Below, piece by piece: positions 1-5,065 of a DNA stretch of 5,166 nucleotides. This DNA comes from Rickettsiales bacterium (GTDB lineage Bacteria > Pseudomonadota > Alphaproteobacteria > TMED109). The position numbers were made by a program, and so were the translations under genes. The stretch spans positions 25,287-30,452 of the forward strand of contig PBGQ01000024.1 of assembly GCA_002720125.1 (NCBI GenBank). The letters are read 5' to 3'. The notes below the pieces were generated by a model, which saw only the letters and a program-made list of their open reading frames with translations, ran no database searches and was not told the origin of the DNA. Numbering within the stretch: the stretch's first letter is position 1; each line of letters begins with the position of its first letter.

Positions 1-170
1 TATCATTAAGTAAAATCATTAAATATATTAAAAGTAACAACTAGACAATAAAAAATTAATCATAATAACTATTTCAAATAATAATTCATAAAATCAATAA
101 TCTATTAAAAAAATCTCACATTTTATTTTTTTATAAGTCATTTATTATTAAAGAAACGTAAAAATATTAT

Positions 171-185
171 TGATAATGATTATCA
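171..185. promoter_or_regulatory. Fur-type operator (7-1-7 palindrome)
   Basis: The sequence TGATAATGATTATCA is a perfect palindrome of two 7-base arms around one central base. It matches the classical 7-1-7 core of the Fur box (TGATAATNATTATCA). It ends 35 bases before the ATG at 221, and its GATAAT half resembles a -10 element, so a bound repressor would block transcription. The likely controlled unit is the operon from 221 to 1977. The match is seen directly. That Fur binds here, rather than a related member such as Mur or Irr, is inferred. Confidence 0.8.
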
Positions 186-220
186 GTTGCATTTAAAAAT
201 TTTTATGTTAAATATATTTT

Positions 221-706
221 ATGCAATTAGATTACTTTAAATTGCCTTATGGTGGGCAGCTCCTTTTGTGGACATCCAGAATTTTGATATACGGAAGTTG
301 CAGAACTAAGCCAAATAAGTATGATTTAATTAATATGGCATATGAGAAGGTTGGAATTAATAAAGGTAATTTACTATTAAAACCTTTTTTAAATCTGTTG
401 AAAAACAAAAAATCTTTTAAAATTCAGCATTTGAATAAAAGAATTTTGATAGATTCTGAAATAGATTTGATTAACTGTATTGAATTTTATAAAAAATCTA
501 ATTTTATAAAAAATCCGTATATAGAGTTATGGGATTTGCGTTCAGATATAGCTACCTTTTCATCGTGTGCAAGAAATCTAGCCCTTGCTTATAAAAAAGC
601 TGATTTAGTTACAAATTTAGAAATTTGTACTAGTAATTCTCATAAATTTAGTAGTATTATAAATAGAAGATTTGATAATAATATAATAACTAAAACATTA
701 CATTAA
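221..706 (+). CDS. Conserved-looking hypothetical protein, first gene of the peroxidase operon
   Basis: I cannot assign a function to this 161-aa protein. It has no signal peptide and no convincing membrane span, so it is probably cytoplasmic. It is basic, with a hydrophobic, probably helical segment near residues 14-25 (LLLWTSRILIYG) and four scattered cysteines (27, 86, 116, 136) that do not form a CxxC motif. The pattern of an LLLW-x-x-R segment followed by helices loosely recalls small helical alphaproteobacterial hypothetical proteins, but that is a weak impression. The ATG at 221 has no clear Shine-Dalgarno sequence. It was chosen because it is the first ATG of the frame and lies just after the Fur-type box. 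The stop codon is 13 bases before ahpC, and the ahpC ribosome site overlaps it, so the two are almost certainly co-transcribed. That context suggests a role in iron-linked peroxide defence. Confidence 0.75.
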   Translation: MQLDYFKLPYGGQLLLWTSRILIYGSCRTKPNKYDLINMAYEKVGINKGNLLLKPFLNLLKNKKSFKIQHLNKRILIDSEIDLINCIEFYKKSNFIKNPYIELWDLRSDIATFSSCARNLALAYKKADLVTNLEICTSNSHKFSSIINRRFDNNIITKTLH

Positions 707-719
707 GGAGAATAAAGTT

Positions 720-1265
720 ATGTTAGGAGTCGGGGAAGAAATAAGAGATTTTAATGTTATTGGTGTAAAACCAAAATTTCATAACCATGAAGAAAATGGA
801 GAGAGTGCATTTGAGACTATTACAAAAAAATCCTTTCCAGAAAAATGGAAAGTTATTTATTTTTATCCAAAAGACTTTACTTTTGTATGTCCCACAGAGA
901 TTGCTGAGTATGCTAAGTTAAATCAAGAGTTTTTAGATAGAGATTGTATAGTTATGGGGGGTAGTACAGATAATGAACATTGTAAATTAGCATGGCGTAG
1001 GGATCATAAAGATCTCAATAAGTTAGATCAGTGGTCTTTTGCTGATACAGAAGGAACATTAGTAGATGCTTTGGGTATAAGATCCGAAGAAGGTGTAGCT
1101 TTAAGAGCCACATTTATAGTTGATCCTCACAATATAATTCAACATGTTAGTGTAAATAACTTGAATGTTGGAAGAAATCCGGCAGAGACTCTGAGAATTT
1201 TAGATGCTCTGCAAACAGATGAACTTTGTCCCTGTAATAGGGCTGTAGGTGGAGATACCCTTTAA
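720..1265 (+). CDS. ahpC: AhpC-type 2-Cys peroxiredoxin (alkyl hydroperoxide reductase C)
   Basis: This cytoplasmic thiol peroxidase reduces hydrogen peroxide, organic peroxides and probably peroxynitrite. The thioredoxin-fold AhpC/TSA domain covers most of its 181 residues. The peroxidatic site is KDFTFVCPTE with Cys57, and Thr54 and Arg129 are the expected supporting residues. The C-terminal tail DELCPCNRAVGG carries Cys170 and Cys172. This CxC arrangement matches the M. tuberculosis-type AhpC (two C-terminal cysteines), which is regenerated by AhpD rather than by the flavoprotein AhpF. The tail after CxC is short: the mycobacterial enzyme is about 195 residues. A strong AAGGAG at 705-710 sits 9 bases before the ATG. 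ahpD follows after 14 bases, supporting a working AhpC/AhpD pair. Additional cysteines at 76 and 88 are not part of the known cycle. Confidence 0.96.
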   Translation: MLGVGEEIRDFNVIGVKPKFHNHEENGESAFETITKKSFPEKWKVIYFYPKDFTFVCPTEIAEYAKLNQEFLDRDCIVMGGSTDNEHCKLAWRRDHKDLNKLDQWSFADTEGTLVDALGIRSEEGVALRATFIVDPHNIIQHVSVNNLNVGRNPAETLRILDALQTDELCPCNRAVGGDTL

Positions 1266-1279
1266 TGAGGTATTTATAA

Positions 1280-1801
1280 ATGTCTATTAGCGATATTGTT
1301 ATATCATTTCCAGATTATGCAAAAGATATAAAATTAAATTATTCTAAAATACTGAATGAAGGAATATTAGAAAAAAAACAACTTTATAGCCTAATTCTAG
1401 TCTCTTCACTTAGCGTTAATCTAGAAAAGCTTAAGTCTGCTGCATTACTGGAGTGTAAAGAACATCTTAGCGAAGAAATATTAGAAGATATATATGCCGC
1501 TCATTCAATAATGTCTATGAATGCTGTATATTACAGATTTACGCACCTAGCTACAGAGTACGATTACTCGAGCCTTCCAGCTAACCTAAGAATGCAATAC
1601 CTTACTAAGCATAAAACAAGTAAAACTGACTTTGAAATGCTATGCCTAGCTGTAGCAGTAATTCTAGGCTGTGGAAAATGCATAAATGCGCATGAAGTTG
1701 TACTTCGAGAAAATGGTATTTCTAATCAAAAAATTCAGACAGTGGCAAGAATTGGTTCTATTATAAATGCTATAGGAAATACCTTGAGGGTTTTACAATG
1801 A
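1280..1801 (+). CDS. ahpD: AhpD-type alkylhydroperoxidase (CxxC partner of AhpC)
   Basis: AhpD proteins are all-helical, usually trimeric, with a redox-active CxxC; they pass electrons from a lipoyl protein to AhpC and have weak peroxidase activity themselves. In this 173-aa protein the carboxymuconolactone decarboxylase-like domain is in the C-terminal half. It shows Glu119, then GCGKC with Cys131 and Cys134, then NAHE with His138. These align with Glu118, Cys130, Cys133 and His137 of the M. tuberculosis protein, and total length is nearly the same (about 177). The histidine between the cysteines in the mycobacterial CSHC motif is lysine here (Lys133). GAGG at 1267-1270, 9 bases before the ATG, is the ribosome site. 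Its place immediately after ahpC supports the pairing. The stop overlaps the next start as ATGA. Confidence 0.92.
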   Translation: MSISDIVISFPDYAKDIKLNYSKILNEGILEKKQLYSLILVSSLSVNLEKLKSAALLECKEHLSEEILEDIYAAHSIMSMNAVYYRFTHLATEYDYSSLPANLRMQYLTKHKTSKTDFEMLCLAVAVILGCGKCINAHEVVLRENGISNQKIQTVARIGSIINAIGNTLRVLQ

Positions 1802-1977
1802 GCTATCATCCAATAATGGGTATTACTATATTTTTTTTATTTTTGATAATAGCCTTCTTTATTGGGAAATCGTCTTCTAGAAAAATTATCCGTAAACCTT
1901 TTTTAGTAGTAGATAATAAAAAGAATAGTGATGTTAAGTCTGACTCAATATCACCTGATGCAAATTGGATAGATTAA
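1798..1977 (+). CDS. Small single-span membrane protein, coupled to ahpD
   Basis: This is a 59-aa reading frame whose ATG (1798-1800) overlaps the ahpD TGA by four bases, a typical sign of translational coupling. Residues 5-23 are a strongly hydrophobic helix (PIMGITIFFLFLIIAFFIG). A basic stretch follows (KSSSRKIIRK), then a polar tail ending DANWID. Under the positive-inside rule the roughly 36-residue tail should lie in the cytoplasm, with the N terminus outside. I recognise no family. Its position suggests a membrane anchor or accessory for the peroxidase system, but this is inference. No separate Shine-Dalgarno sequence is evident, which agrees with coupling. Confidence 0.7.
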   Translation: MSYHPIMGITIFFLFLIIAFFIGKSSSRKIIRKPFLVVDNKKNSDVKSDSISPDANWID

Positions 1978-1979
1978 AT

Positions 1980-2031
1980 CTTTTTTAGAGCATTGAATTT
2001 CTTGCAACCTTTCTATATCTTTCTAAAAAAG
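1980..2031. terminator. Possible bidirectional terminator between convergent genes
   Basis: CTTTTTTAGA at 1980-1989 and TCTAAAAAAG at 2022-2031 form a perfect 10-bp inverted repeat with 32 bases between the arms. The repeat starts 3 bases after the stop of the 59-aa gene. Its right arm lies inside the last codons of the convergent dioxygenase gene. Each arm contains a run of six T on one strand. The long loop and the low GC of the stem make it weak as an intrinsic terminator. Confidence 0.35.
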
Positions 2032-2960
2032 TATTTTTTAATAATTTGTTTAAAATGTTCCAAAATATATGACTTGTCTACGAGATAGCATATAATGTTA
2101 TATAATTTGTTTCTCTTAAAATTCGTCATAAAATAATCATTAGGTGAAACCATATAATTCGCGTTAATACCTATTACTCTGGTTTGTAATTTAGTTAGAT
2201 TTGATAAGTCTGTACTCCATATAGGATGAGGACTAACAACAACATTGCCTAAGACCTTAACGCTGTAATAATCAACTAAAATAACAGACCTATCTTTTTT
2301 TGAGGGAAAATCAGGCCCATGAAAACCCCTATCATCAAATAATACTATATCACCCTTTTTTCCATTGCAAACTACAACATTATTCTCTATTGAATTTCTG
2401 AGTTTAACTGGATAATTAGAAAGAGATTGTCCATAGGGCGCTCCTATCTTGTGAGATCCTACTGAATAAGAAAAAGCTCCTTCATTTGTATCGTGAATGT
2501 AAATAACACCTCCTAATCCTATTGGGCTTTTCATTACTTTTTTTGTCACTACACTCTTTGATTTTATTGTTTTTGACCACCCTTCAGTAAAATCAGCATG
2601 AAGTGGAAAATAATTATAATTTACGCCCTTATCTATTTTAGCAATAGTTTCGGCAAGTATGCATTTACTTCCCAAATATTCTTCTGTTAATTTTATAATT
2701 TTTTCATTCAACATCATGTCTATAGCAGGTTTTCCTAATTTAAAAGCACTCATCATTACTTTAGGATAACCTGTACGCGAGTAACCAATAGTACCTGAAA
2801 TAGAGGGTTTTAAGAAACATTCTTTCCAATTAATTAATAAATTATATAACAAATTTTTATTAAATAGGTTTGAAATTAAAACAACACCATCTTCTCTTAA
2901 AGCATTTAAAGCTTTTTTATAAAATATTGGGTTCTTAGCATTTAGTTTTGATAATTCCAT
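2013..2960 (-). CDS. Phytanoyl-CoA dioxygenase (PhyH) family Fe(II)/2-oxoglutarate oxygenase
   Basis: PhyH-family enzymes use Fe(II), O2 and 2-oxoglutarate to hydroxylate a small substrate, releasing succinate and CO2. The 315-aa protein opens with a typical family segment at 16-33 (KALNALREDGVVLISNLF). The HxD metal motif is His121 and Asp123 (PLHADF), the distal metal histidine is His214 (DDRGFHGP), and Arg224 (KKDRSV) is placed to bind 2-oxoglutarate. An NEGAFSYSVGSHK segment (159-171) matches the usual 'PGSHK' region. No signal peptide is seen, so it is probably cytoplasmic. All catalytic residues are present, so it should be active. The substrate cannot be told: relatives act on acyl-CoAs, ectoine, phosphonates, antibiotics and glycans. 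AAGAG (complement of 2969-2973) lies 8 bases before the ATG. It is transcribed alone, convergent to the peroxidase operon. Confidence 0.88.
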   Translation of the reverse strand: MELSKLNAKNPIFYKKALNALREDGVVLISNLFNKNLLYNLLINWKECFLKPSISGTIGYSRTGYPKVMMSAFKLGKPAIDMMLNEKIIKLTEEYLGSKCILAETIAKIDKGVNYNYFPLHADFTEGWSKTIKSKSVVTKKVMKSPIGLGGVIYIHDTNEGAFSYSVGSHKIGAPYGQSLSNYPVKLRNSIENNVVVCNGKKGDIVLFDDRGFHGPDFPSKKDRSVILVDYYSVKVLGNVVVSPHPIWSTDLSNLTKLQTRVIGINANYMVSPNDYFMTNFKRNKLYNIICYLVDKSYILEHFKQIIKKYFFRKI

Positions 2961-2982
2961 TAATTACACTCTTATAATTGAA

Positions 2983-3010
2983 ATTATAAACATTTGAGAA
3001 ACTTTATCAA
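2983..3010 (-). promoter_or_regulatory. Predicted sigma-70 promoter for the PhyH-family gene
   Basis: Read on the - strand, TTGATA (3010-3005) and TATAAT (2988-2983) are separated by 16 bases. The -10 is the exact consensus and the -35 matches four of six positions. The expected start near 2976 leaves a leader of about 16 bases containing the weak AAGAG ribosome site. In sequence this AT-rich, chance matches to a -10 are common. Confidence 0.5.
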
Positions 3011-3142
3011 TTAAGTAATCCCTTTTAAAATTTTAAGTGTATATATAATATGTGGATGTTTTTTGTAGATGGTAAGCATTATAAATTTTTATATGGTGCT
3101 TGTCAGGTATAATGAGTTAAGAGAGTTTTATAAAATGTAATA

Positions 3143-3249
3143 TTTTTTATAATATTGTTGTTTATATGATCTTTTCTTGTAATATTTTAAAATAATCTTG
3201 AACACAAGACTATATTATTGAAATATTTTAGAAAAAATATTATAAAAAA
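3143..3249. repeat. 14-bp perfect inverted repeat, AT-only
   Basis: TTTTTTATAATATT at 3143-3156 is the exact reverse complement of AATATTATAAAAAA at 3236-3249, with 79 bases between the arms. The right arm contains the predicted -10 of the downstream DUF2061 gene. All bases are A or T, so chance occurrence is not excluded. Confidence 0.4.
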
Positions 3250-3261
3250 CTTATTAGTCTT
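3196..3261. repeat. Interlaced short inverted repeats (possible alternative hairpins)
   Basis: TCTTG (3196-3200) and CAAGA (3205-3209) form a 5-bp hairpin with a 4-base loop. AAGACTA (3206-3212) is also the reverse complement of TAGTCTT (3255-3261). The two pairings share bases 3206-3209, so they would exclude each other. These are the few GC-containing stems in the region. Confidence 0.35.
3218..3246 (+). promoter_or_regulatory. Predicted sigma-70 promoter for the DUF2061 gene
   Basis: TTGAAA (3218-3223) and TATAAA (3241-3246) are separated by the ideal 17 bases, and each matches five of six consensus positions. Transcription would start near 3253, giving a leader of about 40 bases that ends in AGGAG and the TTG start. 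Confidence 0.55.
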
Positions 3262-3280
3262 AAATACAAATAAATAGTAT

Positions 3281-3295
3281 AGGAGAATACAATTG
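3281..3295 (+). promoter_or_regulatory. Ribosome binding site that fixes a TTG start
   Basis: AGGAG at 3281-3285 followed by seven bases and TTG at 3293-3295 decides the start of the DUF2061 gene. No ATG in this frame has comparable spacing. Confidence 0.75.
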
Positions 3296-3532
3296 ACAGA
3301 ATTAACAAAAGGACTTGTAGAAGTAAGTAAAGGTTTCTTAAAAGGCTCAAAAGGTTCATTACTTAGGACTGTAGTTTATACCGTAGGACACTTTATAATT
3401 GCTATTGCATGTTTGATGTTAATAGCAGATGTTTCTTTTTTAATAGCTCTAACTGATGCTATAGTTGAACCACTAGCAAACTCTGTTTGGTATTTCATTT
3501 TAGACAGATGGTGGGCTAGCAGAAATAAGTAA
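3293..3532 (+). CDS. DUF2061 family small membrane protein
   Basis: The 79-aa protein has an amphipathic, glycine-lysine-rich N terminus (KG at 6-7, 13-14, 17-18 and 20-21), followed by two hydrophobic segments at about 27-45 and 47-70. The region SLLRTVVYTVGHF at the first helix and VWYFILDRWWASR at the end match the usual DUF2061 pattern (R-x-x-x-x-x-x-W/H near the start, Y-x-x-x-x-R-x-W at the end). DUF2061 proteins are predicted inner-membrane proteins of unknown function. The start is TTG at 3293. AGGAG (3281-3285) stands 7 bases before it, and the next ATG in frame is Met42, which would remove the first helix. Downstream genes are not closely coupled (86-base gap). Confidence 0.85.
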   Translation: MTELTKGLVEVSKGFLKGSKGSLLRTVVYTVGHFIIAIACLMLIADVSFLIALTDAIVEPLANSVWYFILDRWWASRNK

Positions 3533-3618
3533 ATAAATTTTCTTAATATTTTAGTATTTGTTTTTCTTAAATTTGCTAAGCTGAAGTAATTCTAACTTTT
3601 GTATTAATGTAATAAAAT

Positions 3619-4059
3619 ATGAAAAAAGTTATTGCTATCATAATAGTGTTTTTTTCTTGTTCTCAACAAAATCAAGCAAAAGAATACATATTTGAGGTTT
3701 ACGGTGAAAGTAAATTAGATACAATAAAAATATCTAAAAACTATAAATTCTCTACTTACACTTCAAAAGGAATGTGGGATGACAGTGAAGGTGATTATGG
3801 AAACGAGATCTGTGTTGGGTACGTTAAACAGTTAGATGACAATGTAGAATTAGAAATTTATTGTGAAACATCCAATCAGCATGACGAGACCTTCTGGAAC
3901 TCAAGAATAAGAAAATCTAATAAGGGTGCAGGTGTAGGTCAAATGAACATATTAAATGCAACTGGAAAATATAAAGATTTTATTGGATTAGTTTGTCCCT
4001 ATGGGGTTAACTACAAAAAACAATACGCATGGCTAAGAGCAGAATGTAAGGTTGAGTAA
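3619..4059 (+). CDS. Secreted four-cysteine protein, function unknown
   Basis: A 146-aa protein with a short signal sequence: KK, then hydrophobic residues 4-12, then a possible cleavage after NQA at residue 20. Cys14 after FFS could be a poor lipobox, so a lipoprotein is a less likely alternative. The mature part has exactly four cysteines (65, 82, 126, 143), which suggests two disulfide bonds in the periplasm. The C-terminal part, roughly GQMNILNATGKYKDFIGL then a cysteine and an alternating pattern, resembles the 'GTGKYKGITG' strands of small beta-barrel proteins (allene-oxide-cyclase-like barrels). No catalytic motif was seen. In-frame TAA TAA at 3610-3615 rules out a longer start. There is no clear Shine-Dalgarno sequence. 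Confidence 0.78.
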   Translation: MKKVIAIIIVFFSCSQQNQAKEYIFEVYGESKLDTIKISKNYKFSTYTSKGMWDDSEGDYGNEICVGYVKQLDDNVELEIYCETSNQHDETFWNSRIRKSNKGAGVGQMNILNATGKYKDFIGLVCPYGVNYKKQYAWLRAECKVE

Positions 4060-4117
4060 TAATCTTTTATTCTTAAATTTTATATTAATCTTACTTTCTA
4101 CTAGCAATTAGTTGGGT

Positions 4118-4123
4118 TATAAT
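4118..4123 (+). promoter_or_regulatory. Possible -10 element for the 95-aa gene
   Basis: An exact TATAAT lies 22 bases before the ATG at 4146, giving a predicted leader of about 15 bases. No good -35 is seen at 16-18 bases upstream, so this is a tentative call. Confidence 0.3.
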
Positions 4124-4145
4124 TTAAATAAAAAAGATATTTTTT

Positions 4146-4433
4146 ATGTGGATATTATTAGCAGTTGTTTTCAAAATAACTAGTCACGATTTACTAATGC
4201 CAGTTTACGATAAAGCATTAGTTCATAAAACAAAAGAACAATGTGAATTAAGCATGCAAGAGATTTATACTGAGTATAAAGGTTTGCAGGTCAATTATCC
4301 TATAGAAATAAGATACGAAAAAAATGATAATAAACAAAAATTTTTGATATATTCATATAAACCTGATTATACTAAACCTAGTATTACTACCTACTATCAT
4401 TGTTTAAAAATATATTCCAAAAAAATTAATTAA
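4146..4433 (+). CDS. Small two-cysteine hypothetical protein, probably exported or membrane-associated
   Basis: A 95-aa protein that starts with a short hydrophobic stretch (residues 2-9, WILLAVVF) and continues as a polar, lysine- and tyrosine-rich domain. Two cysteines, Cys33 in KEQCEL and Cys86 in YYHCLKIY, could form one disulfide. The layout of MWILL, then a cysteine after a 'K-T-K-E-Q-C' helix, then a final cysteine near the C terminus, resembles short proteins common in SAR11-like genomes. That is recollection, not an alignment. The hydrophobic N terminus is short for a normal signal peptide, and no positive charge precedes it. No clear Shine-Dalgarno sequence is present. Function is unknown. 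Confidence 0.65.
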   Translation: MWILLAVVFKITSHDLLMPVYDKALVHKTKEQCELSMQEIYTEYKGLQVNYPIEIRYEKNDNKQKFLIYSYKPDYTKPSITTYYHCLKIYSKKIN

Positions 4434-4533
4434 TATAAATTTATATACTATTGCTTTTAAATATTAATTATTAATTGTAATATTAAAAAAAAAAGATTTT
4501 TATAAAATTTAGCACTATATTAAAAATAATATG

Positions 4534-4548
4534 AAAGGAGTTTTTATG
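4534..4548 (+). promoter_or_regulatory. Ribosome binding site selecting the pseudoazurin start
   Basis: AAAGGAG at 4534-4540 is the best Shine-Dalgarno sequence in the window. It sits 5 bases before ATG 4546, so ATG 4531, located upstream of it in the same frame, is not the likely start. Confidence 0.8.
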
Positions 4549-4971
4549 AAATTTTTTATTATAAGTATATTGTCTTTTATATTCACATCTGTTGCTTTTT
4601 GCGAAGAAATCGTAATTGATATGCTTAACAAAAGAGATGATGGTGAAAGAATGGTGTATAGTCAAGATGTTGCAAAGGTAGCAGTAGGTGATGTTATAAA
4701 ATGGGTTCCTAAAGATGGAGGGCATAACGTTGAGTTCGTAGCAGGTCCAGATGGATTTGAAATACCACCTAAATCTTATTTAAATAAAGAAGTTACAATG
4801 CAATTTGATATACCTGGAGTCTATCTATATATATGTTCTCCACACAGTATAATGGGTATGATAGGAATAGTTATAGTGGGCGACGACATATCTAATAAGG
4901 ATGCTATTGCTAGTTATGATGTTGGTGGAAAAGGAAGTAGAAAACTAAAAAAGTTGTTAGATGACATATAA
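4546..4971 (+). CDS. Pseudoazurin (type I copper protein, cupredoxin)
   Basis: Pseudoazurin is a soluble periplasmic blue-copper protein that carries single electrons, classically to nitrite and nitrous oxide reductases or cytochrome oxidases. The 141-aa precursor has a signal peptide (1-19, cleavage around AFC-EE). The mature domain begins EEIVIDMLNK, like known pseudoazurins. All four copper ligands are present: His60 (GGHNVE), Cys97, His100 and Met105 in the loop CSPHSIMGM, whose spacing is that of pseudoazurin. A helical C-terminal tail (116-141) is also typical. The start at 4546 is preferred over the in-frame ATG at 4531 because AAAGGAG (4534-4540) lies 5 bases before 4546 and would otherwise be coding. 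No partner reductase is in the window. Confidence 0.95.
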   Translation: MKFFIISILSFIFTSVAFCEEIVIDMLNKRDDGERMVYSQDVAKVAVGDVIKWVPKDGGHNVEFVAGPDGFEIPPKSYLNKEVTMQFDIPGVYLYICSPHSIMGMIGIVIVGDDISNKDAIASYDVGGKGSRKLKKLLDDI

Positions 4972-5019
4972 ATGCTTAGGTATTATATTGAAATTATTAT
5001 CTATGTTAGATTAACTTTC

Positions 5020-5045
5020 AACTAGTATTGTAGATCAAACTAGTA
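5020..5045. repeat. Direct repeat of AACTAGTA
   Basis: AACTAGTA occurs at 5020-5027 and 5038-5045, 18 bases apart start to start. Each copy contains the 6-base palindrome ACTAGT. The repeats lie about 50 bases after the pseudoazurin stop. Confidence 0.4.
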
Positions 5046-5065
5046 AGTACTATATGATTTAATTT

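Larger units (their letters stand above)
2961..3292. other. Divergent intergenic region
   Basis: These 332 bases separate two divergently transcribed genes. They contain a predicted promoter for each side and several AT-rich inverted repeats, listed separately. The only reading frame noticed on the + strand is a 20-codon ATG frame at 3050-3112 with no ribosome site. No RNA gene was recognised. Confidence 0.6.

Noticed and set aside
106..133. 9-bp hairpin TAAAAAAAT/ATTTTTTTA
   Set aside because: Built only of A-T pairs in homopolymer runs; expected by chance in such sequence, and no gene end lies just before it.
1..170. Possible gene fragment or RNA gene at the left edge
   Set aside because: The stretch is almost entirely A and T, with many stops in all frames and no GC-containing stems; nothing was supported.
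3607..3609. Earlier ATG in frame with the four-cysteine protein
   Set aside because: It is followed at once by two in-frame TAA codons, so it cannot be the start.
4460..4484. AATATTA/TAATATT inverted repeat before the pseudoazurin gene
   Set aside because: AT-only 7-bp arms followed by an A-run rather than a T-run, so it is not a terminator on the + strand, and no other role is supported.
4531..4545. Upstream in-frame ATG for pseudoazurin (MKGVF extension)
   Set aside because: The extension consists of the Shine-Dalgarno sequence AAAGGAG itself, and the signal peptide is normal when starting at 4546.
4483..4725. 80-codon frame on the - strand
   Set aside because: It lies antisense to the pseudoazurin start and its leader, has no family features, and is explained as a shadow of the real + strand gene.
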